NCBI GenBank assembly: GCA_944548615.1
Contig: OX155972.1
Location: 9,688,904 to 9,752,903 of the forward strand
Direction: 5' to 3'
Length of the DNA: 64,000 nucleotides
DNA from: Micropterix aruncella
Lineage: Eukaryota; Arthropoda; Insecta; Lepidoptera; Micropterigidae
Shown here: in pieces, positions 1 through 11,675 of the stretch
Layout: every line of letters starts with the position of its first letter
How positions within the stretch are numbered: the first letter of the stretch is position 1
Notes under the pieces: model-generated
What the model saw: only the letters and a program-made list of their open reading frames with translations
Database searches by the model: none
What the model was told of the DNA's origin: nothing
Made by a program: the position numbers and the translations under genes

Positions 1-1880
1 CGTGCATATCAGCCCATAAGCGATGGAATGTTTCCCGTAGTTGGTATTGGCACGAGATACCTCAAACGTGCGTGAATTGCGAATTAATCGCTGAGGAACG
101 AAAAAACGTAAGTTTTCAACAAGGTATGAACTATCTGTGGTATTGTGGATAACTTTAAAGAAAGTGTGCTGGAAAGAAACTGTAACTGGAACGATACATA
201 TAACTGGAAAGGAAGTGTGCCTATTTACATTTTGGTCTGGTAAAAACGATCTCCTCAAAACCGAATATATACAGACGAATGATTTGATTTGGACAAATGT
301 CATGGAAAAAACTTGTTTGTTTTTATATGGACTGTGTATTACCTGAAATTATCGATCCAGGAGTATGAAGGAATATGGATTTAAGGGAGCCTGAATACAC
401 TTTGAAAGAAGCAAATAAAAGAAACGACACGATAAAACGAAAGAAATCGGTTCCTCTCCCTTGTCCAACGCTTAAGCGGTAGTTAGTTTTCAGTGATTCC
501 ATCACAAAGTGAGCAAAGAACTCACAGAGAATGTACTTGCCAATAACACTCCAAAGCAAAGCACAAGCAATATAGAGCCACCGAAAAGTACACGATATTC
601 CAAATCTGTGCTGAGTACAGATCTAATTAATAATGATGAACAGGCTTTTGAAAATGTATTATCATTTGATGAATTTTAATTACAAAAGTCGGCGCACCAC
701 TACAAAGCGACACTGTCAAGGCTACAAAAAGGAAGTCTCAAATGTACTGCGCAATTTTAAATGTATTTATTCGTCTCTTTACATTTAATATGTATGTATC
801 TACTCAGAAATAACAGACTACTTTGCCAACCAGAAATGTCTTCATGATTTTTTGTCTTAATGATTTTATATTTTATTTAATAATTATTTATTTTTAATGA
901 TGTGTATTTCTTTAAAGTTTACAATGATGTGCTTACAGTATCTAAAAATAAATTATATTATTTTTTAATTAAATATTTTTTTAATGATAATGTACAAGGC
1001 GATGGGTGTCGTTATGTCCTCCTCAAAGAACTATTATACCGCGAATAAATAGTTCGATACACAATGTTGTTTTTTAATTCGATTCTAAATGTTTTTTCTG
1101 CCAAAAAATACTATCAAAAACTGTCACTACAACTATCAAAAAAATACTAAAGCTGTATCTCACGGAACATGAATTGCGATTTATGTCATTTAAAAGCCCT
1201 TGGAAAACTGTATCCAAAACAGTTAACGGCATTTCTCCAATTGTCATCTATCACCATTTAAAATAATTTTAAAATGTCGAAAATTAATTAGTGACAGGTG
1301 ACTCTTCTTAATACAGTTTTTCAGGGGATTTCAAATGACATATCGCAAATGAAATTCTGTAAGATATGGCTTCTGTCAATTTTTGACAGTGATAGTTTGG
1401 TTTAACAGTTGACAGCCAAAATCTAATGGGCGCATTCCAGGGTGATACTATCCCTATGTTCCAAATTTCAACTCAATCGGTTCAACGGCTCGGCAGTTAT
1501 CGTGAGAGATTACATACAGGCAAACAGACATACATTTCTCTGAAAATGGTCTTAATCATCTTGGTGGACCTCAAAATGGACATCTCTATCGTTATCTAAA
1601 CATTTTTTTCCGCACGATCACAACACCTTCCCTACCAGTGGCAGCCGGGAAAGTAATATAATGTTCAAGTTTAGATGATGATAAAGCGTAGCCTTCTTCA
1701 CCAGCGTAGGTACATGACACTTGCATAATCCCAAAATATAAATCCCATTGCAATAGTGTATACCTAATGTGTTTAGTCCAGACATCGATAGCGAGTGAAT
1801 ATCGCTGCGAGATGAGTCAACATAATAAACACCTGCCCCGTCGCGAGGGGAGGGGGTAAGTAGGCGGGGCTTAAAAACTC
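1..1880. other. Unresolved AT-rich flank with a possible short coding tail
   Basis: No recognisable gene. On the plus strand an open frame runs from about 497 to the stop at 677-679 and ends with the residues ENVLSFDEF; it follows a TTTTCAG that could be a splice acceptor, so it may be the last exon of an unrecognised gene or a transposon remnant. About 1440-1550 contains a phrase (ATTTCAACTCAATCGGTTCA, then GGCAAACAGACATACAT) typical of the 3' part of lepidopteran short interspersed or Helitron-like repeats. The rest looks like unremarkable intergenic sequence. Confidence 0.3.
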
Positions 1881-2559
1881 AGATACGGTTAATTTTTTAA
1901 GTAGTACGTCGCCTTAATTAAAGATACGTAAGTCGTCATGAACCCTGAGTAACACATCAGTGATAGGGCCGGTAGAATTTCCAACAAAATCAGCATTATT
2001 TCGTAGTTAGGTGATATATCAATCGGCGTTAAACCTTGAAAAAATGAAGAAGTCTTCAGTTGAATAGTTACTGGTTTATTATTTTTTGCGAATGCGAGGT
2101 AGCTAAAAGTGGGATACATGGGAAATGGAAAATGTGAAATACATGGGAAAATATTAGCCAGTTTGTTAAAAACAGATAGGTAAATTTCATACAAATAAGA
2201 AAAAAAATCGTATTTTTATAAAAATGTTGTCTTTGTCGTGTGTACTTATTTGCTTTGCCTCTATTATGTATGTTTTTAGCCAGGAGTATCTCCTTGCCAT
2301 CCTTACCCTTATTATTTTTCAACTAATACTCGCTATATGTAGGAAATATAATCAGCTCTTCAAATTGACGACTTAAAATCGAACAACGCGCTATTGTGAT
2401 GATTTAGAGTTAGAGAGACATGTTTTCATTTTTCCAGATCTAAAATAATGCTTGACAAGTGCAAGCCAAAAATAATAGTTCCTATTAAATATTTTTAATA
2501 CATTGCTCTTTATAGCATTGCTTTATAGTATCCTCCCCTGACAGAACGCCTCTCCGATT

Positions 2560-2735
2560 CCATTCTGATAATATGGCAACTGACACCACCCGCTTCTTTT
2601 GCTTCTAATGGTCGACTGTAAGATCGAAGTCCACCATTTGTGCATAAATTGTCTTTTTCTATAAAAACCAGTGTAATATTCAGTAGGTACCTAATGATTT
2701 TATAGCAAAATAAATTTATTCTATTCTATTCTTCT
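2560..2735 (+). mobile_element. LINE 3' tail fragment
   Basis: The sequence CCATTTGTGCATAAATTGTC, followed by CCAGTGTAATATTCA and a TTCTATTCTATTCT tail, matches the 3' end of the larger LINE fragment at 30240-31010 with few differences. It is therefore a very short 5'-truncated copy of the same CR1/Jockey-like family. It lies in intron 3 of OR-A, antisense to the gene. Confidence 0.6.
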
Positions 2736-3289
2736 GCTTCGAGTTATTTTGTCCTGATGGAAAATATTAAAACAACAGCATATAAAAACTGGTGATTACG
2801 AGTCATAATTGACATACTGTTTTAATTGTAATGCAATGTAATAGTTTAAGTATTAAATTTTACTATGAAATGGGTATTTGTGTGAGTTAAAAAAAAATAT
2901 TCTTTCCAATGCCACAACATTTATTATTTTATTGGATGTCCATGTCAAGTCTGTTCAATTAATCAATATAAAATGTATTATAAGCTGTTCTATTCAATTA
3001 ACCAATATAAATACAATAATTATATAAAATGCACAAAATTTTGTGCATTTTTTATCACTCTATCTTTATAAAAAAATGTATCGAGTTTTGGTCCGAAAGA
3101 GATCATAATCTTCCATAGTGTACTACCCCGCTCTCACAGCAATTACATAGAGGCACGTGCAAACAGAACGACATAGATCTGTCATGGATTACCAGTAAAT
3201 TTATTTTTCTCAGTATTTCACTGCCAATTTTATCTGTTACGGCACACAACCATTTAATGCGATTCCCAGAACGTTCGACAGGTAGGTTG

Positions 3290-3420
3290 GGTATTTTGGT
3301 GCGTGAAAACGATTATAGTTCATTTCATATTCCGTTCTAACGTATTGCTCTGTCTCGTTCGGTTGAACTAAGGTCCTATTTTAGTTCTCGAAGAAACGCA
3401 ATCGGGCCCAATATCAATTA
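3290..3420 (-). repeat. MITE fragment related to 47765-47965
   Basis: The segment with TTCATATTCCGTTCTAACGT and TCTGTCTCGTTCGGTTGAAC corresponds, partly inverted, to the ends of the short element at 47765-47965. It is probably one end of the same non-autonomous DNA element. It lies in OR-A intron 3. Confidence 0.45.
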
Positions 3421-4499
3421 TTGTTAAATAGATCATTGAAACCCTATGTAGTTATCGACATGTTACTATTTAAGGAGATTCTTGTTTCAGATTCCCGCCA
3501 AACGCAACATCTATCATTAGCTAAACTATCATTCAAGCAAGATCAAAAAAAAAAAAAATAAATCGACGTTAACATTTTCGGCGCTCGATCATAGAATTAT
3601 TACATACCGATTGGTTGCATATTTGGTAGCATACTTAATGCATCTTTGACGACAATCATGTTGAGCATAAAAAAAAACACTGAAAAAGCCATACTCAAAA
3701 AGTAAGTTATGGATACAATCTTCCCTTCCTTCATTCTATCAAAATATGCCTTCTTTTCTTTCTCTGAATTACTTGAGAGGTCGATTTCTTGGTTTGCCAT
3801 TTCCACCATTTTCAAAATATCGTCTCTGTAAATATTAAATAATATATCTTAAATTATTTTTTTATATTTCGTTAGCTTATTTATATGTATTCAAATATAT
3901 AACCTGTAATAAATGATCCAAATAATCAATGATATATTCCCTACTGTTATCGCCATAAACAGCAATGGAATTGCATCGAAAACATTGCTTCCGAAATTCA
4001 AAAATGTTTCAATCGAAAAAGGTAGTATACTCACGTATATAGACAATCCAAAATAGAATAGTATTAGTAATGAGTCTTTTATAATCCTGCAACCTAAAAT
4101 GTATCACTTTATAATAAAAAATAAAAAAAAACAAATACACCAATCACATGATACAGTTGCACCCCGAAGAATACGGAAAGCAATGCATTTTGTATTCTTT
4201 TTCTTGAGAATATGGAAACAAATGTCAACATTTATTAATACAGCTATCCGAATCTGCTGAGTCAAAAACTTGCCTAGAATATCTGCGGCGAATGGCGCCA
4301 CTAGTATTTCAGTTTTTTTTATTATGAAGTAGAAACAAACTCCCAGAGTTAAGGTCCCAAAACTTTGTCCCAAACTTTAAATGCTTTTTACTCGAATTTA
4401 CGGTTTTCGAACTACTCGGCATGATTTCTCAGGTTCTACTGAAACAATTTATTTGAAATTTTGTGAAAATCAACTTTCCACGTAGAAGAGAGTTTGTAA

Positions 4500-4690
4500 C
4501 CGTCGTCCGGAGTCCGGACCTCCACCACCGTTATAACCTACGCAGTGGTGGCAGCGGTATGCGGCCTACCCGCAAAACAACGGTTTGACAGCTTTCAGTC
4601 TACCCTGTACAACGGCGGTTGCAACGTCACCGAAACGTTAGGTGCTACAAATTTCACGCTGTAAATTCGTTTCTATCCTATTTATAAAAT
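4500..4690 (+). repeat. Dispersed GC-rich repeat (CCGAAACGT...GTGCTACAAA), copy 1
   Basis: CCACCACCGTTATAACCTAC, ATGCGGCCTACCCGC and ACCGAAACGTTAGGTGCTAC occur in the same order at 10975-11125, and the right half recurs at 31385-31450. This is a mobile-element piece, probably a 5' region of a non-LTR element judging by its GC-richness; the class is not established. It lies in intron 1 of OR-A. Confidence 0.5.
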
Positions 4691-6457
4691 TTAAAATGTC
4701 AAAAAACAGGAGCGGAACAGTTTTTTTATAAATCGTCTCCATTTTGCCGGAAAAAAATATTTTCTTTTTTAAGGTCCGTCCTTACTAATCAATTTTTGTT
4801 TTGTTTTTGTTTGTTTCATAACACCTCAAGGGTTGAAAACATATTGAGTAGGACGCGCCTTTTTTAGCCCTTACTTCAATAGCCTGTAACGCTTTGAATT
4901 TTGTTTTTTTTTTGTATTCTTGAAACACCAGTGACCATGTTGTAAAAAATGGATTATGGAAATGGTTTTACTTTCGTATCCCACTCGGAAAACGCCTAAA
5001 ATGTAAATCTCTACACCACATTACTAAATGATCACTCAGTTGTGATATAATAATGTTATAATAACGTAGTCATAGTAAACGAATGCCGAACGTAGCGACC
5101 AATTTTACTTGTCTTTCATCTGTCCGGTATGAATATATGTAATCTATTTGTATATTATATTTCTAAAGCACCTTCGAAAGTTAGATTATTCGTTTTTTTG
5201 ATTTTTTTAGATTTTTAGCGAGACGGATTCAGATTCAATTTCAAAACTAGAAAATTTCCCGAAGACTGGCTAACATCTTTTTTCATCTCCATACCTAAGA
5301 TACCCGATATACAATGTCAAAAATATCGAACAGTCAGCGTAATGATATGTGTGATAAGGGAATTACTGAAATAAACCACGAGATAAATCACTCAATATGC
5401 TAAGCATAGTTTCAGAAGCCCAGTTCAAAATTTAGGAATGGTTTAGGTACTAGATATTTTTTGTAAAGAAATAGTGATTCAACGCGGTAAGATACGAACA
5501 AAGATGTATGTGACTATTTCACCGACTACTACATGGATTTCAGCAACTTTCAATAAGCTATGTAAGCTTGCAAAGAATCTGTAGATTGGAATTAGATTGG
5601 ATAGCAGAGACATACTTAATGTAGTTTTTAATTAGAATCAGACAAAAGCTGTCAAAGTATAAAAAAAATGTTATCTGCAACTGTAACCTAGCAATGCACC
5701 TCAGAATATAAATAAAAATATGCTACGTACTCTCACTTAAATCGTGTAAGAGACTGGCGGCCTTTGATATCTATGATTAGACAAATATGTTCTGCATTTC
5801 GTCATTGGAGAGAGTGTTGAATGTAGAAGTGATGAATCAATTGAGAAAATATCCCAAGAAACGACAATTTAATAATTAGGACAAATAATTAGGTCCTTAA
5901 AACAAAAATATTGCAACTACTAATGCATGTAAAATTAAGGGTTGCTTGAATCCAAACGGAAAAAGCACATCTCGGCACTAAAACCTAAGTAGTGGCATGG
6001 AAACAGTAAAACATCTATGTTTCGTGCAGAAGCCTCGAGATCCAAGTTAATTTAATGACAATCAACCTTTGATAGAAGAAGGCACTTTAAGAATTTAAAT
6101 TCTGATTCAGTAAAATAGTGATCAAACCAAGATAACTAGCTGATTAGTTTTATTGGGAAAGAAATTATTACAGCTTAAATAAGCTTAACTTCTAGTAGAC
6201 TCAGTTAGTGCGTTAAAAACCTTCATCTAGTTTACAAACACACACCACTGAAATGATGTTCTGCTTAGTTTCTTATGACAGGCAAGTCAAGATGGATTAC
6301 ATTTAATCACGAGCTTTAATTGAATATTTTCAATCTGTCTCACATAGTACACGTTGTTGAAACCTTGAATCGTAAGAACCCAGAATGTCGTTTAGAAGGT
6401 TTTAAGTGCAGACATATTAAGAACAACGATAATAAAATACATAATTTCCAAATTTAC
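4691..6457. other. Rest of OR-A intron 1, nothing recognised
   Basis: AT-rich sequence with no open frame of note and no repeat shared with the rest of the window that I could see. Confidence 0.5.
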
Positions 6458-6566
6458 CTGTCATCCATTTCTTATTAAATATATTAATCCCAATAAACGA
6501 TAAAAACCAAGATGTATACCATAGTTGATTACGCAGAGAACATTCGCCCATATAAAACAGGCCCAT

Positions 6567-7488
6567 TGTTACCAAGGAACGATTTCACAATATGATATGT
6601 GTCGTTTTGTGCCTAGCACTAATCAACAATAATGTTCAAATACAGCGTATAATTAAATGAATATCAGTGGATAAATTAGATAGTCTATAGTTAAACTTAC
6701 AATGTAATTAGTGTTTCATTTATTTCTTCTTTTTCTCTTTGTCAGCCTCATATGAACTGGACTTCAGTTTCCAAAATCTACCTAGTATAATTTATCTTAC
6801 GAATGATGAAGGGTGTGGGAATAGGTGTGGGAATAGGTGTGGGAATAGGTGATATAAAGCTCTAGTACCACTTATGGACCAGAAGTAATCGTCTATCAGT
6901 ATATAAATGATGCGGCGTGGCAAACACAGGCATGTGGTTTGAGGAGTTAAAGTTCTGAGTAATCGCCAGAGGTTCTATATCAAGGGTGGAATGATTTTTT
7001 AAATACTGTAATTGACATAGATAAAATGCTACTTGAGTTTACTTTCACGAAATACTATATACATTCCCGTGGGTTACCTTGTTAATACAGAGGCATCAGA
7101 TACATGTGAAGAGGAACAGGGCTGAAGCAAGCAAAAATACTAACAAGGACCCCAGGCAAAAATGTATGTTACTGCATGAGACTTTCAAGGGATAACTTGA
7201 TTGTCTGCATTATTCCAAGTATTTTATTAAGACGTATTATAGATTATACTATTATCATAATATAAGTCGATCGACCTTGATAAAAATCTAAATACAAACA
7301 CCCGAATCACCTCGTTATCGCGCCTGGGTAGTGAGACACTGAACGGAATGAACCGACGGCGTCGTTTTTGATTTACCACACCACTCCCCCCCCCCCTCCT
7401 CTCCCCACCTTCCACGCCATACTGTTCGCCCAATTATGTTGAGTGTCGCGGTTGACGTTATAAAAAAAGCAAACTTTATTTATTTTAT
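6567..7488. other. Intergenic sequence 5' of OR-A
   Basis: The upstream side of OR-A, which would contain its promoter. There is a short tandem repeat of GGTGTGGGAATA (three units near 6816-6850) and a C-rich run near 7385-7400. No gene was recognised. Confidence 0.45.
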
Positions 7489-8134
7489 ATCTATACTAAT
7501 ATTATAAAGAGGTAAAGTTTGTGACGTTGTAGGAAGTAATTTCTGGATCTACTGAACCGATTTAGAAAATTCTGTTACCAACAGAAAGCCGCGTTATTTG
7601 TGAGTGTCATAGGCTATATAGTAATCCGAAATATGAAAAGACTTTTTCGTGGTAGTCGGATTTCCAAAGTAAGTCGGAAAAAACGGTCGAACTAAAACGT
7701 TTCTAACGAAAGCTGCCTTAACGATGAGAGATGTATGATTACGTTCTAGAGAAAAGTTGTAGAGCTTGATAATGCCTACAAAAAAGTCAGCGACAGCATA
7801 TGTCTAACTTTTATATTTAGGTAACAAACAGTAGTATTTTATATTAAAAAAATAATTTAAATCGTTAGGTCATGTTTATTGGTCATATTATTAACAATTA
7901 TGAATTATTATCAAAATAAGTAAATTTATCGTCTCAAGTGTTTAAAACAAAAGACTTTCCCTTTTACTGCATAAATAGTTAAAGAGATAATACGACATAG
8001 GTATGTAAAAATATAACCCTTCTTTTGGCAGTCAGGAAATAAATCATAGCACTCAGTACTAACCAAACTACACTCATAATTTCATCACAAGTAAAAAGTT
8101 TTACCGCACAACGAAGTGGGCACGGGTTAGCTAG
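7489..8134 (+). mobile_element. Helitron-like non-autonomous element, copy 1
   Basis: It begins TCTATACTAATATTATAAAG and ends GGGCACGGGTTAGCTAGT. The same element occurs at 62363-62962 with the same ends and long matching stretches, such as GTTGTAGAGCTTGATAATGC. A TC-type start, a CTAGT end and the absence of terminal inverted repeats fit Helitron-like elements, and this opening is very common in Lepidoptera. There is no coding capacity. This copy retains about 100 bp after the start that the other copy lacks. Confidence 0.65.
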
Positions 8135-8398
8135 TTTAATTATACACGTCTACTCACTACGAAGGTTACAATAATAATGACAAAGTATTCTATTTCGATT
8201 TAACATTACACATTCTTTATCTATTACGTTATCAATGCTTATTCTCTAGAAAGTTTCATGGTATCTGCTTCTCACATCTCCTCCCTTCCTATCGGCTCCC
8301 GAGGTCAGCCAGGTCAGTTGATAGTCCTTGTTCTTTATTGCTTTCTTGATAACTGCTTCCGTATTGTTTCTGTTTTGGTGATAAGTATATTGAATGGG

Positions 8399-9016
8399 AT
8401 AGTGGGCCCTTGCTGAGTTGGCCACGAAGACCCATTCTGTTCAGGGTTGGTCACACTCACGGGTCAACACCTATCTGACGGCCTCCACGCATGAAATGCG
8501 AGCCTGGGTAGGACTCTGGCCTTTTGGTCAGTTTCCCCTTGGAATCAACCTTCTGGCGCTCCGGATGGTCTGCGCACCGTGCGGCGTAAGCCAATCGACT
8601 GAGCACTCTGACTAACAGTCGGGGGAGTGGAAGCAGTACTGTTTCCTATAGAGCGGGGGTGGATGCGGACCTTACGGCAACTGCTCTTGAAACGACCATC
8701 GGCTACCCGATCCTGGGTGAACAGCCGGGCAAAGGACGCTGTGGTCCGCGATAGATTCGGTAAACACCGTTTCACCGCTTCGTAAGGGAGAGGACCGCGC
8801 AAGCGACCTCAGACTCGTAACCAATCGAGAGACCGGAGTAATCTGGTCCGAATTGGAAGTAAGGGCGTGAGTGTAGGCCCACCGGGTAACACTCCTGGCT
8901 ATCTCTCGGTTAAGGCGTTGGCCTCTTACGAGCATGTGGCGGAGCTTGACGGTGGACTGTTTTGTCCAAGTCTTCTGCGCTCACTTCAGGGAGACAGAAC
9001 GACTAATCGTTAAAAC
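8399..9016 (+). repeat. Unclassified dispersed repeat family 'X', copy a
   Basis: It starts with GTGGGCCCTTGCTGAGTTGG and ends at ACGACTAATCGTTAAAAC, where an R1-type LINE follows. It is the same sequence, in reverse orientation, as the near-complete copy at 19131-19793. Family marks include CTATAGAGCGGGGGTG, CGTAAGGGAGAGGACCGCGC and ACGGTGCGC. Short open frames on both strands look incidental. The class is unknown. Confidence 0.65.
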
Positions 9017-10560
9017 GTGAACGGCCGACTATGGGCTGTCCACAGGGGTCAGTGTTGGCTCCTAGCCTTTGGAACATTCTCTTTGATGATTTCCTCGGTC
9101 TACCTTACCCGGAGGGGTGCACCGTCAGCACCTATGCAGACGACGCTCTTCTCCTGGTGGGCGGCAGGAGTCGCGCAGAGGTCGAGAGAAGGGTGGCTGA
9201 CTCGCTGGACCTGATCCTCGGATGGGATCAGCGAAACAGACTCACCTTCTCTCCGACGAAAACTCAGGCGCTTCTCCTGAAGGGACATCTTAAGCGGAAC
9301 CCTGTCATCAGGATGAACGGTCGCCCGGTATCCTTCCCGGCCACCGTTCGATACCTGGGGGTGACGCTTACGGCTTCCCTTTCCTTTCTTTCGCACGCAA
9401 AGATTACAGCCTAAAAATCCCGGGATCTATTCTTTGCGCTCCGCGGAGTGAGTCGGGCTGACTGGGGAATTCGTTTCCCGGCGGTCATGACATAAGGGCG
9501 TCTTCATCCCGCGTGCGACTTATGCCGCACGCGCTTGGACGGAGTCTGCTGTTCCTGAGGCGACGCGTGTCGCGCTGCTGCGCGGACAGCGCATCCCTCT
9601 CGTGGCCCTGACCGGGGCGTACAGAACGACGTCCACTCTTTCGTTACCCGTCATCGCTGGCGTTCTGCCGATTGACCTGGAGATTTTGGAGCGTGCAGCG
9701 TTGTCGCGGTACCGCCGGGGCGAGCCGGTAGTCTTTCATGGCCTGTCGATCGACCCGGTGGCGCACCGAGCTGGGGAGTTTGCCCGCCTGATTCGGGTGG
9801 AGTCCTTGCGTGTCTGGCAGGCTAGATGGGACGCCGGGGGTACGGGCCGCCTCACCCATTGCTTTTTCCCGTCCGTCGCAGTGCGGATGGCAAATTCGTT
9901 TCTGCGGTTCGACCACCATACCACGCAGCTGGTTGGGGGCCACGGAGAGTTCAGAGCCAAACTATTTGACTTTGGACTTGCCGATGACCCCCGGTGCGCC
10001 TGTGGGTATGGTCGCCAAACTGCGGAACACGTAATTAGGTCTTGCCCAATTCTAGCGGCTGCACGGGAGAAATTGATGGATGCAGTGGGCGCGTGCGTTG
10101 GGCGCTCTCCGATTTGGTACCCGGATCTGGTCAGTTGTAGGAGCTGCTTCCAGTCGTTTGGCGAGTTTGTGGAGCACTGGGTGGCTTCTTGGGAGAGCAT
10201 GAGGCCTCGGGATACCCCCCAGGGGGTACCCTCTTCCTTGGTGGCGTGATTCGGCGGCTACTTCCAGCCCGAAGTGCCCGTCTTTGTGTCCGTCTCTTTA
10301 CCGCCCCAAGGGGCGTTTCGTTCTTTGCAGGATCCAGGGAATCCTCCCCCCCGTGGCTGCTCCGAGACCTGCCCACGGACCGTGCGCCTCCACCATCATC
10401 GTTTCTGGAGCGTCCTCTACCCCGCTTACCGGCCCTAAATTTAGGATATTTGTTGTTTTTTCTTTCTTTTGTGAATATGGTAAATTTAGTATTATTTTTG
10501 TAAATTTTTCTTTTGTAAATACCTTTTATTATAAATAAATGGGTTCTCGGGGCGGTACGG
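9017..10560 (+). mobile_element. 5'-truncated, decayed R1-type LINE
   Basis: The frame at 9031-9414 contains the end of a reverse transcriptase: GCPQGSVLAPSLWN, the catalytic TYADDALLLV box, then LTFSPTKTQALLLKG and RYLGV. After several disruptions and a frame change, 9602-10249 encodes the C-terminal region with a CACGYGRQTAEHVIRSC zinc-knuckle-like motif, as in R1-clade LINEs. The endonuclease and the RT N-terminus are missing, which fits 5' truncation at 9017. The 3' end is probably the ATAAATAAATGGG near 10535. The element sits in repeat X and is GC-richer than its surroundings. It is not functional. Confidence 0.8.
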
Positions 10561-10729
10561 GGGGGGGGGGGGTGGTTTACCCTATTTCACCCCCTGCGCG
10601 TTCTACCCTTCTGGTACGCGCAGGGTTGTCGTAGCACGACATCCCGGGCAGACAAGACGACCCTCGTCGTTATAACTGCCTGGGCGGTGGGCGGGGTTTG
10701 CTGCCCTCACCTATCGCCTTGAAACTCTT
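10561..10729. other. GC-rich linker with a long G run
   Basis: It contains a run of about 14 G and an imperfect inverted pair around 10595-10640 (CCCTGCGCGTTCTACC and GGTACGCGCAGGG). It is probably the end of the R1-type LINE or of repeat X. No gene is present. Confidence 0.35.
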
Positions 10730-10926
10730 AACTGTTAGTCAGAGTGCACAATCGATTGGCTTACGCCGCACGGTGCGCAGACCGTCCAGGAGCGCCAGAA
10801 GGTTGATTCCTGGGGGAAACTAGCCCTAAGGCCAGAGTCCGTCGGATGGGTGTTGACCCGTGAGTGTGACCAACCCTGAACAGAATGGGTCTTCGTGGTC
10901 AACTCAGCAAGGGCCCGTTAGCTCCC
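10730..10926 (-). repeat. Repeat family 'X', copy b (partial)
   Basis: From ACTGTTAGTCAGAGTGCACA to GGGCCCGTTAGCTCCC this corresponds to the last third of family X, inverted relative to copy a. The two partial copies therefore flank the LINE in opposite orientation. Confidence 0.6.
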
Positions 10927-10939
10927 CCCACTTCAGCAC

Positions 10940-11130
10940 TTTCGAAATTCGCGAGCCCCCCCCCCCCCCCCCACTCCACCACCGTTATAATTTACGCAGT
11001 GGCGGCAGTGGTATGCGGCCTATCCGCGGAACAAAGGATTGACGTCCCCGAAACCCCGGCTGCAATGTCCCCGAAACGTCGGGTGCTACAAAATTCAAGC
11101 GGCAAATTCGTTTTTATCTTTAATTCCTCC
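10940..11130 (+). repeat. Dispersed GC-rich repeat (CCGAAACGT...GTGCTACAAA), copy 2
   Basis: A run of about 16 C, then CCACCACCGTTATAATTTAC, ATGCGGCCTATCCGCG and GTCGGGTGCTACAAAATTCA. It matches copy 1 at 4500-4690 in the same order. Confidence 0.5.
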
Positions 11131-11518
11131 TAAACTGTTTTCATTGTAATCGAATATTTTCAAGCAAGGGCAATACTTTTCTCTACTTGGTGTATGTATA
11201 TTTAATTAAGTTGGAGCAATTCAATACATACAATCTGTTATTATCGTGAAATAGTCAACGAAACAAGTAAGCTAATATCGGGTATTAACGTAGTTTCTTC
11301 GCTTCTGTTTATTTTCATTTTATTTCTTTTTTTGTGATAATAATAGCAAATGATTCAGATTGTAATTAAATTATACCAGAGCAAGACGTAATATTGGTGA
11401 AGCTTCGTGAATAATCGGCTTTTCTATAATATATAGTATCAAATATATTTCTTTTAGACTATCGGAATAAGTTATTCGCGCATCCTAGCCTAACGTCATA
11501 GAGCAAACCCTTGTAAAA

Positions 11519-11644
11519 ATGAGCCTGTTTCATATAGGGGAATGTTCTCTGCAAAATCAATTATGGTATGCTTCTCTGATGCTATCATTTATTGGGCTGA
11601 ATATTTTCAACGACAATTGGATGACAGGTAAATTTCTCCGAATT

Positions 11645-11675
<31 letters not shown>

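Larger units (their letters stand above)
1889..6566 (-). pseudogene. OR-A: odorant receptor, 3'-truncated
   Basis: This is a 7tm_6 insect odorant receptor on the minus strand. Exon 1 is 6566-6458 and starts with ATG (MGLFYMGECSLRNQLWY). Exon 2 is 4093-3904 and holds TM1 and TM2. Exon 3 is 3825-3608 and holds an EKEKKAYF segment plus TM3. Exon 4 starts at 2034 with GLTPIDISPNYEI. The introns are 2364, 78 and 1573 bp; every junction is GT/AG and the phases (1, 2, 1) match OR-B exactly. In exon 4 the family resemblance stops after YVSLI, where paralogues continue with GHC or AHC; the frame then ends in YYLKN and a stop at 1889-1891. About 170 C-terminal residues including TM5-TM7 are missing, and no continuation was found down to position 1. 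The gene is probably dead, although the first three exons are undamaged. Rearrangement or misassembly near 1910 is an alternative explanation. Confidence 0.82.

Noticed and set aside
4104..4373. Minus-strand frame upstream of OR-A exon 2
   Set aside because: It is in the intron, has no family resemblance, and the true exon starts at the AG before 4093.
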